A stretch of DNA of 60,495 nt, taken from positions 1-60,495 of the forward strand of contig JAGAXP010000287.1 of NCBI GenBank assembly GCA_017940955.1. Reading direction: 5' to 3'. The DNA is from Oribacterium sp. Lineage in GTDB: Bacteria > Bacillota_A > Clostridia > Lachnospirales > Lachnospiraceae. This document shows positions 1 through 8,265 of this stretch, piece by piece. The translations under genes and the position numbers were made by a program. Each line of letters opens with the position of its first letter. The first letter of the stretch is position 1. Below the pieces are notes generated by a model, which ran no database searches, was not told where the DNA came from, and saw only the letters and a list, made by a program, of their open reading frames with translations.

Positions 1-274
1 CGATCCATACCTCCGATTTGTTCCAGAACAATTCATGCGCGTTCAGCACCGCTTCCACGCTGTCTTCCAGTTCCGGATCCTTCTCATCGGTATAAAGTTC
101 AATGCTCAGGTTGGAAAACTCCATATACACCACGTTGTCCGCGGAAAAGTTCTCCGAACCTGGAAACAAAAAGCAGATGAACGGCGGATCAGGACTTTCC
201 CCTTCCGCGAAATGGTCATACGCAAAAGGAATATCCAGTTCCGACAGCATCTGCATCACTTCTTCATGCGTCAT
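1..274 (-). CDS. phage tail-completion-type protein, C-terminus cut by window edge
   Basis: The minus-strand frame opens with ATG at 274-272 (MTHEEVMQMLSELDI) behind a GGAAAAAGG-type leader and stays open to the window edge, giving about 91 residues. It lies directly after the gp10 gene and a 60-residue ORF, where HK97-type siphophages of Firmicutes encode a tail terminator or minor tail-completion protein. The acidic, soluble composition (FAYDHFAEGE, YTDEKDPELED) fits such a small structural protein, but I recognise no signature motif. The function rests on gene order alone. The start overlaps the preceding ORF by 11 bp, indicating translational coupling. Confidence 0.6.
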   Translation of the reverse strand, partial: MTHEEVMQMLSELDIPFAYDHFAEGESPDPPFICFLFPGSENFSADNVVYMEFSNLSIELYTDEKDPELEDSVEAVLNAHELFWNKSEVWI

Positions 275-446
275 CCTTTTTCCTCCCGATCTCTATGATG
301 CACTCGGCAGCATGACGGCAGACCGGACAGTTATAGGGATACCCCCGGCAGTTTTCGCCTCTCTGCCTGCCATAACAGATAAAAATACCTATCCCGGCAA
401 ACCCGACAGCAATAACGAATCCTAAAAGCAATATCTCCATCATCAC
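264..446 (-). CDS. small phage protein, one membrane segment plus Cys cluster
   Basis: A 60-residue protein starting with three ATGs (MMMEILLLGF). Residues about 4-24 form a hydrophobic segment (ILLLGFVIAVGFAGIGIFIC), followed by four cysteines spaced as C-x6-C-x2-C-x5-C (NCRGYPYNCPVCRHAAEC) that could bind a metal. It overlaps the gp10 gene by one base and the next gene by 11 bp, so it is a real member of the head-tail operon rather than spacer. I do not recognise a family. A membrane-anchored metal-binding peptide in a head-tail operon is unusual but such small ORFs occur in Clostridia phages. Confidence 0.6.
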   Translation of the reverse strand: MMMEILLLGFVIAVGFAGIGIFICYGRQRGENCRGYPYNCPVCRHAAECIIEIGRKKDDA

Positions 447-829
447 TAACCGCCCTTCCGTAAATCTCTCTCGATATCCCTTGTCAGCTGCTCGATTCCT
501 GCCTGCTCCGCCGGAGCGATGTGCGGAAAAGCCCTTGTCCTTCCGCCGCCCCTCTTCGCATGGCCAAACTCCAAAAGATGCGTCAGCTGATACCTCTTGG
601 AATGCACAACGACCTGGATGGAATCAGAAGTCTCCTTGGTCTTTTTCACCGCCCAGCTCTTGGAATACTTCCCGGTCTTCTTCGGAGCCGTGCCCTCGAT
701 CTGCTTCTTCACCGTATCCCCGGCTTTCTTCACATCCTTCTTCAGGTCGTCCGCCGCAAGCTTCGCGTATTCTTCCATGCCCTTCATCACGGTATCCGCC
801 AACTGGTCAATCTTTATCGTCTGACTCAT
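446..829 (-). CDS. HK97 gp10-family head-tail protein
   Basis: 127 residues. The body matches the HK97 gp10 family of head-tail joining proteins: a helical N-terminus, the KKTGKYSKSW segment, then a beta segment (SIQVVVHSKRYQLTHLLEFGHAKR) and a C-terminal helix (HIAPAEQAGIEQLTRDIERDL). The LTHLLEFGHA stretch with glycine/arginine-rich turn is typical of the family. In known phages it joins the head-closure complex to the tail tube. It overlaps the upstream head-closure gene by 4 bp (ATGA), as expected in a structural operon. Length is normal for the family. Confidence 0.88.
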   Translation of the reverse strand: MSQTIKIDQLADTVMKGMEEYAKLAADDLKKDVKKAGDTVKKQIEGTAPKKTGKYSKSWAVKKTKETSDSIQVVVHSKRYQLTHLLEFGHAKRGGGRTRAFPHIAPAEQAGIEQLTRDIERDLRKGG

Positions 830-1167
830 CGCCGCTCCTTCCTGCAGGTAAACTTCAGCGACTTCTTCCGGAAATTCATATGGTCAATGTTCTCGATGTT
901 ATAAATCTCACCCATAAACATCACCCTGAACCCCGTGGAAGTGACCGCCGTAGCCTTACTGCAATACCGGACCGTAACCGTCATGGAAAAATCCTCAACC
1001 GTTGTACCGGCAACCTGTTCTTCCTTGGAACTTGCCAGCCCTTCGCCGCCGATCGTGGCAAAGCAGGTATAGTAATCTGTCCAGGCATTCTTATGATTGC
1101 CGTACTTATCCGTCACGGTTTCATTCTTCTGGAATGTCACCTTCGATCTCAAAGCCGCCACATTCAT
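826..1167 (-). CDS. phage head closure protein (SPP1 gp16-like)
   Basis: 113 residues. The start MNVAALRSKVTFQKNETVTDKYGN and the middle (AWTDYYTCFATIGGE) follow the head-tail adaptor/head closure family, small beta-barrel proteins that close the portal-connector channel after DNA packaging. It overlaps the connector gene by one base and the gp10 gene by 4 bp. Position between connector and gp10 is the canonical order. No unusual features. Confidence 0.86.
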   Translation of the reverse strand: MNVAALRSKVTFQKNETVTDKYGNHKNAWTDYYTCFATIGGEGLASSKEEQVAGTTVEDFSMTVTVRYCSKATAVTSTGFRVMFMGEIYNIENIDHMNFRKKSLKFTCRKERR

Positions 1168-1451
1168 CAGAATCCCTCCTTCCGGCTTCCAAACAGCAAA
1201 GCCCGAAGTGTCAGATCCATCGCATGATGGTCAGCCTCTTCCCTGTGCTCATACAGATAAGCCACTGTGAACATCACAGCAATCTTCCCGTTTGCGCAAT
1301 CATCCAGATCAGCTTCCGTCTCCGTCCGCAGGATATCCATGCACTGTTTCTTGCCTGCCATTATGAAATTCTCGATTAGGGAATCATCATCCTCGTAATC
1401 AATACGCAGATAATTCTTCATTTCATCCACAGTTACAGTCATCTGCATCAC
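1167..1451 (-). CDS. head-tail connector protein (gp6/QLRG family)
   Basis: 94 residues, almost all helical: VTVDEMKNYLRIDYEDDDSLIENFIMAGKKQCMDILR is the typical opening of the phage gp6-like connector, which forms a ring below the portal. Length matches the usual 90-110 residues. A hairpin with a U-tract lies just upstream (1457-1485), so this gene and those below it may be expressed at a lower level than the capsid genes. First codon choice (MMQMTV) is ambiguous within three residues. Confidence 0.86.
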   Translation of the reverse strand: MMQMTVTVDEMKNYLRIDYEDDDSLIENFIMAGKKQCMDILRTETEADLDDCANGKIAVMFTVAYLYEHREEADHHAMDLTLRALLFGSRKEGF

Positions 1452-1456
1452 CTCTT

Positions 1457-1485
1457 AAAAGGGACGGCATAAAAACCGCCGCCCC
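1457..1485 (-). terminator. terminator or attenuator between head-fibre-like gene and connector
   Basis: On the minus strand GGGGCGG pairs with CCGTCCC (one G-U) around an 11-base loop and is followed by TTTT. It sits in the 41-bp gap after the head-fibre-like gene. This is the right shape for an intrinsic terminator, but the downstream head-tail genes have no visible promoter, so partial termination that lowers connector and tail expression relative to capsid is more likely. Confidence 0.6.
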
Positions 1486-1492
1486 GTACTTC

Positions 1493-2143
1493 TTACTCTT
1501 CGGAATCATCCTCAGGCTCCACGATCACAAGCTTGTAGGTTGTCTCAGCATACCCGTCAGCCCACAATGTGAAGTTATCAACCGACTTCTCGTTGTTATT
1601 ACCGGCAAGCACCAGATCAGCCGCAACCCAGCGGACAAAATATCCGGCATCCAAACCGCACTGAGTCGCTTCCGTAACATCCTCTGCGCTCAAAGCAGTT
1701 CCGTTGTAATAAAGACCGGTAATCGGAGAGATTCCGACCTCAAGACCTACTCCAAGCCACTTGTGAACGCCCCAGCCGTTCTTACCGTCAAAATCCTTCA
1801 GGTTTTTCACCTTCTCAGACAAAGTGATCGTAATGATATGCTCATCATTATCCACGGCAACATTGGAAATCTTCCCTGTGTTATACTGACGATCCGCGTG
1901 ACCGGCAATGCTGTCCGTCACCGCCGCATACTGCATAGTGAACGCATCACCTATCATGAGACCCGCATTCTTGAGATTCGTGATCAGGGCATTCAGACTG
2001 GTCCTTACTTTTGCCACGGTATCGCTTGTCACGTCAGCCGTGCTCATATTCGGCATCAGGCCGTTGTCATAGACGATCTTTCCGCCGATATGAGTGACCT
2101 CACCGCCCTGCTCGGTATAATTCTTTGCGTTATAATCGCTCAT
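1493..2143 (-). CDS. head-fibre-like / capsid-associated protein
   Basis: 216 residues. The opening SDYNAKNYTEQGGEVTHIGGK is typical of short proteins annotated as phage head fibre or capsid decoration proteins in Clostridia, which follow the major capsid gene just as here. Residues about 25-75 (STADVTSDTVAKVRTSLNALITNLKNAGLM) match the usual second segment. The rest (about 90-216) is an acidic, beta-rich domain ending in VEPEDDSEE and is longer than the typical 100-130-residue head-fibre protein, so it may carry an added surface domain. Role at the capsid surface is inferred from position and N-terminal resemblance. Confidence 0.65.
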   Translation of the reverse strand: MSDYNAKNYTEQGGEVTHIGGKIVYDNGLMPNMSTADVTSDTVAKVRTSLNALITNLKNAGLMIGDAFTMQYAAVTDSIAGHADRQYNTGKISNVAVDNDEHIITITLSEKVKNLKDFDGKNGWGVHKWLGVGLEVGISPITGLYYNGTALSAEDVTEATQCGLDAGYFVRWVAADLVLAGNNNEKSVDNFTLWADGYAETTYKLVIVEPEDDSEE

Positions 2144-2161
2144 TTTCCACCTCCAAAATCC

Positions 2162-2191
2162 GGGCTGCCGTATCGTCTAATACAGCAGCCC
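2162..2191 (-). terminator. hairpin between major capsid and head-fibre-like genes
   Basis: GGGCTGC (2162-2168) pairs perfectly with GCAGCCC (2185-2191), and inside it GTAT pairs with ATAC after one mismatch, making an 11-bp stem. On the minus strand it is followed by GGATTTTGG, a weak U-tract. It lies in the 63-bp gap after the major capsid gene. It could be a leaky terminator or an mRNA-stabilising 3' hairpin that keeps capsid mRNA abundant. Confidence 0.5.
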
Positions 2192-2206
2192 TGTTATCCG
2201 TTGTCC

Positions 2207-3385
2207 TTACGCCTTCATCCTAAGAAGCTGGATGCCTTCAGGAAGGATCACCTTACCATCAACACGCTCCGTTGCCACATAGCCGATCTGGCCATTGGTA
2301 GCATAAAGCTCGTTGAGTCTCTGCACGGTACGTCCTGCACGATCCCCAATCCAGTAATTCTTGAAATCACCGAATGCAATGGTGTAAGCCCCTGCCGCCA
2401 TAGTAGGCGCATAAGGAGTCGTATACAGGTTGTAGCCAAGAAGCTTATCCGGCTCATTTGCCTGAAGGGAAGGCTGCCAGAGATAAACACCATTGCCATC
2501 CTTCAGCTTCCTGATCGCGGAAATAGTCGCATCGTTCATCAGGAATCCGGCATTTCTCCTGTAAGGAGACTTCAGCGCATATACCAGATTGATAAGCTCA
2601 TCCGCAGTTACGGCGTTATTAGCAGCTGCCGTTACACCTACCTGTCCGCCATTTGCAGTGAAGATACCCGTGGGCTGACCGGAGCCGGTACCCACGCAGA
2701 ACGCCTCTTCTTCTGCAACGCCAAAGGCTCTTGCAAACTCATTGGCGATATACTCTTCCAGAGAAAAAGCAGAATCCTGAAGAAGCTCCACGCTGACACG
2801 GATCAGATCCGTAAGCTTGTGAGCGTCGATCTGCTTCTGTCCGAAGGTCGGATTGCTCTCCGTAAATTCCCCGTTCTCAGGAGTCCAGTTTGCTACCGAA
2901 TGACCCACAGCGATAGGAATCTTCCTGTCGTGATGCGTCGTGATCACCTTTGCGATAGAACGGATCACATTCGCTTCCTTCAGTCCGTCAACAATAAAGG
3001 TCTCAAACTCTTCCGGTACAAGATATCCGCCGTCCTGATCGGAACTCTCCGAAAGAACGTTATGGATAGGAGCCTTGCCGCGGAGATGTCTTCCGAAATC
3101 CTCCTTGTACGCATTGGAAGCCCTGCCCTGCTTCTCAGGCTCATGTCTTTCAGGCTGAGCTGTGATAGGCTGATTCACGGGCTTAGAAAGCTCCGCCTCC
3201 ATCGCATCACGGCGCTCCATACGCCTGATCTCGTTGGAAAGATCATTCAGATCCTTCTCCATGTTGGCATAGGTGGCATCATCCTCAACGGAAAGCACAC
3301 CCTTGTCGTTTCTGTGGGTATCGAGGAATCCTTCCATCGTATTCCACAGCTTTGCTCTCTTTTCTCTCATCTCAATAATAGTCAT
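2207..3385 (-). CDS. major capsid protein, HK97 fold
   Basis: 392 residues. An N-terminal helical scaffolding (delta) region of about 100 residues (MTIIEMREKRAKLWNTMEGF onward, heptad-like) is followed by the HK97 capsid core, beginning near SSDQDGGYLVPEEFETFIVDGL, with IPIAVGHSVANWTPENGEF, the DLIRVSVELLQDSAFSLEEYI spine helix and the GAYTIAFGDFKNYWIGDR segment near the C-terminus. It forms the icosahedral shell. The upstream ClpP-like protease would cleave off the scaffold region during maturation. Length and gene order are normal. Confidence 0.95.
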   Translation of the reverse strand: MTIIEMREKRAKLWNTMEGFLDTHRNDKGVLSVEDDATYANMEKDLNDLSNEIRRMERRDAMEAELSKPVNQPITAQPERHEPEKQGRASNAYKEDFGRHLRGKAPIHNVLSESSDQDGGYLVPEEFETFIVDGLKEANVIRSIAKVITTHHDRKIPIAVGHSVANWTPENGEFTESNPTFGQKQIDAHKLTDLIRVSVELLQDSAFSLEEYIANEFARAFGVAEEEAFCVGTGSGQPTGIFTANGGQVGVTAAANNAVTADELINLVYALKSPYRRNAGFLMNDATISAIRKLKDGNGVYLWQPSLQANEPDKLLGYNLYTTPYAPTMAAGAYTIAFGDFKNYWIGDRAGRTVQRLNELYATNGQIGYVATERVDGKVILPEGIQLLRMKA

Positions 3386-3400
3386 GATCGTTTCCCTCCA

Positions 3401-4210
3401 TTAAATGAAATTTTTGATAGTTTTGAGGCGTTCCTTCAATTCATCAACGGAACGTCCCATAGGTTTCTCAGTTACTTCCGGCTTTTCTTCAGCCGGTTCC
3501 TTTACCTGTTCAGGCAGAATATCTACAGGCTTCATTTCCTGCTTCTCCGCTCCGACCTTTGCGCTGATCTTATTCATCAACGCCGCCTGCACGGTCTTTC
3601 TGGAAAATGCATATGCCGGAATCTCTGCAACAGCCTTCTCATCTTCAAGAACGCCGTCAGCAAAACCAAGCTCCACAGCCTTGTTAGCATTCATCCAGGT
3701 TTCCGCATCCATGAGCTTTGAAAGCTTATCCCTTGAAAGACTGGTCTTGATTTCGTAAGCATTGATAATGCTTTCCTTGACCTCATCCAGCATGGAGATT
3801 GCTTTCTTCATGTCGTCATGATCGCCCATTGCAATGGTTGCCGGATTATGGATCATCATCAGGGCTGTTGGTGCCATCAGCACCTCAGTTCCAGCCATGG
3901 CAATCACGCTTGCTGCCGAAGCCGCAATTCCGTCAATCTTGACCGTCACGTCACCCTTATAATCCATCAGCATTGTATAGATCTGACTTGCCGCTATGCA
4001 GTCCCCTCCCGGTGAATTGATCCACACCGTAATAGGACCGGAACCGGCAAACAGTTCCTCCTTGAACATTGCAGGCGTGATGTCATCATCGAACCAGCTT
4101 TCTTCAGCGATCGTTCCATACAGTTCTAGTTCTCTGGCTGCATTTCCGTCACTCTCGCCGGATTCGCCGTCCGCCTGATTCTTCCACACCCAAAACTTCT
4201 TCTGACTCAT
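3401..4210 (-). CDS. prohead maturation protease, ClpP-like
   Basis: 269 residues from MSQKKFWVWKN. I chose ATG 4210 because GGAGG lies about 9 bases upstream; an in-frame upstream start has no comparable site. The ClpP fold is clear: WINSPGGDCIAASQIYTML (oxyanion strand), GIAASAASVIAMAG with the nucleophile serine, and LMMIHNPATIAMG with the catalytic histidine. A Lys/Glu-rich tail (after about residue 200) ends in LKERLKTIKNFI. It cleaves the capsid scaffold region. It overlaps the portal gene by 62 bp, more than usual, implying tight coupling. Confidence 0.93.
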   Translation of the reverse strand: MSQKKFWVWKNQADGESGESDGNAARELELYGTIAEESWFDDDITPAMFKEELFAGSGPITVWINSPGGDCIAASQIYTMLMDYKGDVTVKIDGIAASAASVIAMAGTEVLMAPTALMMIHNPATIAMGDHDDMKKAISMLDEVKESIINAYEIKTSLSRDKLSKLMDAETWMNANKAVELGFADGVLEDEKAVAEIPAYAFSRKTVQAALMNKISAKVGAEKQEMKPVDILPEQVKEPAEEKPEVTEKPMGRSVDELKERLKTIKNFI

Positions 4211-5483
4211 TCGGTTCTTCCTCCTTCCCTTCGTCAGTCTGCACATTATTCAGTGCCCCTGTGATCGGTATCATATTTCCGTTCACCAAATACAGGTCGC
4301 CACCCTCCTCCGCAGGTATGCGATCCATCTGCTCTAACTCCCGGATGTCATTTGCAGACATCCAGCCGTTCTGCCTTGCGGTTGCATAGCCGTTCATACG
4401 GCTCTGGTAATCACCTCTCAAAAGCCCATCCACATTGAACTTAAAGAAATATTTCTTTTTTTCTTCAGGACTCAGCAACGCCCTCACCATCGCCTGCTCC
4501 CATCTGCTCACCCAGGGATCCAGCGTGTATTTCACAAATTCAAGCGACTGCTGCTCAATATTATTGAAGCTGGACTTCTCCAAATCCCCGATCATATGAG
4601 GCGGCACACGGAAGATTCTTGCGATCTCGTCAATCTGAAACTTCCTTGTCTCCAAAAACTGAGCCTGTTCCGGTGAAATGGAAATCGGCGTGTACTTCAT
4701 GCCTTCTTCCAGAACCGCGATCTTATTGGCATTGCCTGAACCTCCGAAAGTCGCCTGCCATGACTCACGGACCCTCGAAGGATCCTTGATCGTTCCCGGA
4801 TGCTCCAGCACACCGGAAGGAGCCGCGCCGTTCGCAAAGAACTTACTGCCGTATTCCTCGGTAGCGATTGCAAGTCCGATAGCATTCTTGGCCATAGCAA
4901 TCGGTGAATACCCAACCAGACCATCAAATCCCAACCCCGGAATATGCAGTACGTCTGTAGGCTGAAGTTTTACTGTCCGTCCAACCTTATCCGTGCCCTT
5001 CCTGCCTTCCACATCGTCTGAATCGTATACGGTGTATTCGTAATACAACTTTCCGTTATCATCACGATCAACCTTCATTCGATCCGGCATCAGCGGATAC
5101 AGAGCTATTACTTCACCCTTACCATTCCTGATGATCTGGCTGTAGGCGTTACCCCACAGGAGCAGGTGCGTCATCAATGTCTCCCTGAAAATAAAGGAAG
5201 TCATTTCCGGATTCGGCTCATCATGGAGCAAAAAATAAAGCGGATGATCCACCGCTTTTTCTTTACCGCCGTCATCGGTATATCTGTATAATTGTAATGG
5301 CAGGCTAGCCACCGCCTCGGACAGTATCCTCACGCAGCAGTACACTGCCGTCATCTGCATCGCAGACCGTTCCGTCACATACTTGCCGCTTGCGGTTCCG
5401 CCCAGAAAGAAGCTGTAAGCACTCCCCGCCGTCCTATCCGTGGGCTTATCCCTGCTCCGAATCAAACCACTAAGTATTCCCAT
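4149..5483 (-). CDS. portal protein, HK97 family
   Basis: About 444 residues from MGILSGLI; AAGGAGGGAG lies just before this ATG, and the more upstream ATG (5501) would put that site inside the gene. Features are AMQMTAVYCCVRILSEAVASLPLQLYR near the N-terminus, a long central domain (GNAYSQIIRNGKGEVIALYPL, VLHIPGLGFDGLVGYSP), and RIFRVPPHMIGDLEKSSFNNIEQQSLEFVKYTLDPW, the classic portal signature. It forms the dodecameric DNA channel that docks terminase. The C-terminus is acidic and low complexity (EGKEEEPNESEE). Confidence 0.95.
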   Translation of the reverse strand: MGILSGLIRSRDKPTDRTAGSAYSFFLGGTASGKYVTERSAMQMTAVYCCVRILSEAVASLPLQLYRYTDDGGKEKAVDHPLYFLLHDEPNPEMTSFIFRETLMTHLLLWGNAYSQIIRNGKGEVIALYPLMPDRMKVDRDDNGKLYYEYTVYDSDDVEGRKGTDKVGRTVKLQPTDVLHIPGLGFDGLVGYSPIAMAKNAIGLAIATEEYGSKFFANGAAPSGVLEHPGTIKDPSRVRESWQATFGGSGNANKIAVLEEGMKYTPISISPEQAQFLETRKFQIDEIARIFRVPPHMIGDLEKSSFNNIEQQSLEFVKYTLDPWVSRWEQAMVRALLSPEEKKKYFFKFNVDGLLRGDYQSRMNGYATARQNGWMSANDIRELEQMDRIPAEEGGDLYLVNGNMIPITGALNNVQTDEGKEEEPNESEEVLGVEESGGRRIRRE

Positions 5484-5559
5484 AGCCTCTCCCTCCTTCA
5501 TATGCCTGATTCAAGGCTTCCCGTATCACAAGGAAGCCGATCAATGATGAAATCAACAT
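5470..5559 (-). CDS. possible 29-residue peptide between terminase and portal
   Basis: A frame of 29 codons (MLISSLIGFLVIREALNQAY then EGGRGYGNT) starts at ATG 5559, six to seven bases after TGAGGAA, and its end overlaps the portal start by 14 bp. The N-terminal half is hydrophobic. It fills the gap between large terminase and portal and contains the portal ribosome binding site, so it could act as a coupling leader. It may equally be a chance ORF. Confidence 0.35.
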   Translation of the reverse strand: MLISSLIGFLVIREALNQAYEGGRGYGNT

Positions 5560-5569
5560 TTTTATTTCC

Positions 5570-7177
5570 TCAGAAAACCAAAAGACCGCGGGTATCATAA
5601 ACTGATTCCGTGGTCTCATTTCCGCACCTGATCGCACGGTCAAGCGCCATGATCATTGCGATAGCACCGTCGATTTTCTCCGTGGACTTCGCCTTATCCG
5701 CCTTGATGTTGCCAGCTGGATCCGTGCGGATATAAATGTTATCCATGTTCCAGCGCAGTACCGGATGTCCACCGTGGGCGATCTTCTGTTCCAGCACAAG
5801 CCTCATCAATTCTTTTGTCGGAGGCGACATGGAAGCAAAACCCTGACCGAACGGAACCACCGTGAATCCCATTCCTTCCAGATCCTGTGATAATTGCGTC
5901 GCTCCCCATCGGTCATAAGCGATCTCCCGGATGTAAAATCTCTCACCCAACCGCTCAATGAACTTCTCAATATATCCGTAATGGACCACGTTCCCTTCCG
6001 TCGTTTCCAGAAAGCCCTTCCGCTCCCAGACATCATAAGGAACATGATCTCTTTTCACTCGCAAATCCAGCGTTTCCTCCGGAACCCAGAAGTAGGACAG
6101 CACCGTGTACTTATCCTCATCATCCACCGGCGGAAATACCAGGGCAAAAGCTGTCAAGTCAGTCGTACTCGACAAGTCCAGACCGCCGTAGCAGACACGC
6201 CCTTCCAGCTCATCCTCATCCACAGGGAAATTGCAGGCATCCCATTTCTCCATCGGCATCCACCTGACCGCCTGCTTCACCCATTGGTTCAGCCTCAGCT
6301 GCCGGAAGGAATTTTCCTCTCCCGGATTCTGTTTTGCCGATTCACAGGCCGCCTTCACTTTGTCGATACCCACCGTGATATCAAGTGAAGGATTCGCTTT
6401 CTTCCAGACCTTCGGATCCGTCCAGTCGTCCGCTTCATCCGCACCATAGATCACCGGATAAAAAGTAGGATCGATCTTCCGACCTTCCAGGATATCCTTC
6501 GCCTTCTGATGCGTTTCATAGCAGATACTGTTTGTATCCGTACCCGCTGTCGTGATCAGGAAATACAAAGGCTGCATCCTGGCATCACCGGATCCCTTCG
6601 TCATGACATCAAAGAGTTTCCTGTTCGGCTGAGTATGAAGCTCATCGAACACAACCCCGTGGATATTGAAGCCGTGTTTGGAATAAGCCTCCGCAGACAG
6701 CACCTGATAAAAGCTGTTCGTTGGCTGGAAGATGATTCTCTTCTGTGAAGCAAGGATCTTCACCCTCTTATTCAGAGCCGGACACATCCTGACCATATCA
6801 GCGGCAACCTCGAAAACGATGGAAGCCTGCTGCCGGTCAGCCGCACAGCCATAAACCTCAGCCCTCTCTTCACCATCCCCGCAACAGAGCAGAAGCGCCA
6901 CCGCCGCAGCCAGCTCACTCTTTCCCTGTTTCTTCGGGATTTCGATATACGCAGTATTGAACTGCCGGTATCCGTTCGGCTTCATCGTCCCGAAAACATC
7001 CCGGATTATCTGTTCCTGCCAATCGATCAGTTCAAAAGGCTTCCCCGCCCAAGTACCCTTCGTATGGCACAGGCACTCTATAAAATCCACAGCATAATCA
7101 GCCGCTTCCTTGTTGTAAGTGGAGTCTTTCGCTCTGAACTTCGTCGGCTTATATTTCTTCAGCTTCCTCATCTTCAA
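5570..7177 (-). CDS. large terminase subunit (TerL)
   Basis: 535 residues. The ATPase domain has the Walker A-like AYIEIPKKQGKSELAA (about residues 88-103) and Walker B GVVFDELHTQP. The nuclease domain has acidic metal ligands in CYGGLDLSSTTDLTAF and near the end in KIDGAIAMIMALDRA. The protein pumps DNA into proheads and cuts it. Its ATG overlaps the end of the methyltransferase gene by 4 bp. Length is typical for the phage terminase family that pairs with P27-type small subunits. Between the small and large subunits sit two ParB-like genes and a methyltransferase, an arrangement seen in some Clostridia phages. Confidence 0.95.
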   Translation of the reverse strand: MKMRKLKKYKPTKFRAKDSTYNKEAADYAVDFIECLCHTKGTWAGKPFELIDWQEQIIRDVFGTMKPNGYRQFNTAYIEIPKKQGKSELAAAVALLLCCGDGEERAEVYGCAADRQQASIVFEVAADMVRMCPALNKRVKILASQKRIIFQPTNSFYQVLSAEAYSKHGFNIHGVVFDELHTQPNRKLFDVMTKGSGDARMQPLYFLITTAGTDTNSICYETHQKAKDILEGRKIDPTFYPVIYGADEADDWTDPKVWKKANPSLDITVGIDKVKAACESAKQNPGEENSFRQLRLNQWVKQAVRWMPMEKWDACNFPVDEDELEGRVCYGGLDLSSTTDLTAFALVFPPVDDEDKYTVLSYFWVPEETLDLRVKRDHVPYDVWERKGFLETTEGNVVHYGYIEKFIERLGERFYIREIAYDRWGATQLSQDLEGMGFTVVPFGQGFASMSPPTKELMRLVLEQKIAHGGHPVLRWNMDNIYIRTDPAGNIKADKAKSTEKIDGAIAMIMALDRAIRCGNETTESVYDTRGLLVF

Positions 7178-8265
7178 GTAACATCACCACCTTTAAGCCA
7201 TTGCCGGTACACCTGCTCGGAAATCTTCGCCATCATCACCGGCGGGACGCTCATGCCGCAGATATACTGGGCACTCTGGTCCATGAAGTCATAATCCTGC
7301 GGAAACGTCTGGCAACTGACAATGTCTTTATCCGTCAGTAACAATCCATCACACATCCGGTAAAGGCTACTCCCGGCAACAATCGTGTATGCAGGCTCAT
7401 CATCTGACAAAATCGGTGTGGTAAAACCACTGTTTTTCTTCTTCCTGACTCTTGCATTGATATCAGCAATACATCGGTCAGACGGAATCCTGTATTTCAG
7501 CAATTTTGCCTGAATGCTGTTTTCATCCATCGCTTTTCCATATGGTTCCCTTACATCACCAAATGGAATCGGCTTTGAATCAAAGTTCATGAAAAGCTTC
7601 GGATACTTCAGTTCTTTCCTGTGTGCGATAAAAAAGACGCGCTCCCTTTTCTGAGGCACGCCCATCCTTGCCGCATTGAATAGAAAAATCTGCACATCAT
7701 ACCCAGCATCGCCAAATGCCTTTATGATCTGATTCACCCATCCTTTAGCGTTTCCTGTAATCAACCCCTTCACATTCTCAGCGATCACAACTTTAGGCTT
7801 CAATCTCTCTGCAACACGGATAAAGAAAAAGAACAGGTCATCCAGCCTCTGTTTCGCCTGCCCTTCCCGGAACACTTTTTCCGTATTCCAGCCTTCTTCC
7901 CTGACTCCCGCCGTTGAGAACACGGAGCAGGGCGGCGAACCATCCAGCACATCCAGATGAAACAGTTCTTCCGGTATCTTTTCATCCGGCAGCTTCAGGA
8001 AATCCCTGATATCCATAAGGAAGCTGTTCTTCGGATGATTATTCTTCTTATAGACCTTCATCATGTCGGGATCGATCTCGCAGTTACCCACGACATCAAA
8101 ACCCGCCAGCTTATATCCCATTGAGGAGCCGCCGCCGCAGGAGAAACACGAAAACACTGTATGCCCGTGCTTCGGTCTTTTCTCCAGATCAGTCAGGCTC
8201 CACTTCCACGGAAACTCAGTTGAACCGGAAACCGCATTTCGGGCATTCATATTTGAACTTTTCAT
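7174..8265 (-). CDS. DNA (cytosine-5) methyltransferase
   Basis: About 363 residues from ATG 8265, which has GGAGGTG nine bases upstream; a TTG two codons earlier is less likely. C5-methyltransferase motifs are in order: SAM-binding VFSCFSCGGGSSMGYKLAGF (motif I), NCEIDPDMMKVY, catalytic DGSPPCSVFS (motif IV, Cys in PPC), VVIAENVKGL (motif VI), VPQKRERVFF (motif VIII), and C-terminal PPVMMAKIS (motif X). It probably methylates phage DNA to protect it from host restriction. There is no partner endonuclease next to it, so it is an orphan enzyme. It overlaps the ParB-like gene by about 50 bp and TerL by 4 bp. Confidence 0.93.
   Translation of the reverse strand: MKSSNMNARNAVSGSTEFPWKWSLTDLEKRPKHGHTVFSCFSCGGGSSMGYKLAGFDVVGNCEIDPDMMKVYKKNNHPKNSFLMDIRDFLKLPDEKIPEELFHLDVLDGSPPCSVFSTAGVREEGWNTEKVFREGQAKQRLDDLFFFFIRVAERLKPKVVIAENVKGLITGNAKGWVNQIIKAFGDAGYDVQIFLFNAARMGVPQKRERVFFIAHRKELKYPKLFMNFDSKPIPFGDVREPYGKAMDENSIQAKLLKYRIPSDRCIADINARVRKKKNSGFTTPILSDDEPAYTIVAGSSLYRMCDGLLLTDKDIVSCQTFPQDYDFMDQSAQYICGMSVPPVMMAKISEQVYRQWLKGGDVT

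Noticed and set aside
1763..3721. 652-codon plus-strand frame over the head genes
   Set aside because: Antisense to the well-supported head-fibre-like protein, major capsid and protease genes; composition rich in Arg/His/Ile/Leu as expected of an antisense shadow, and no ribosome binding site.
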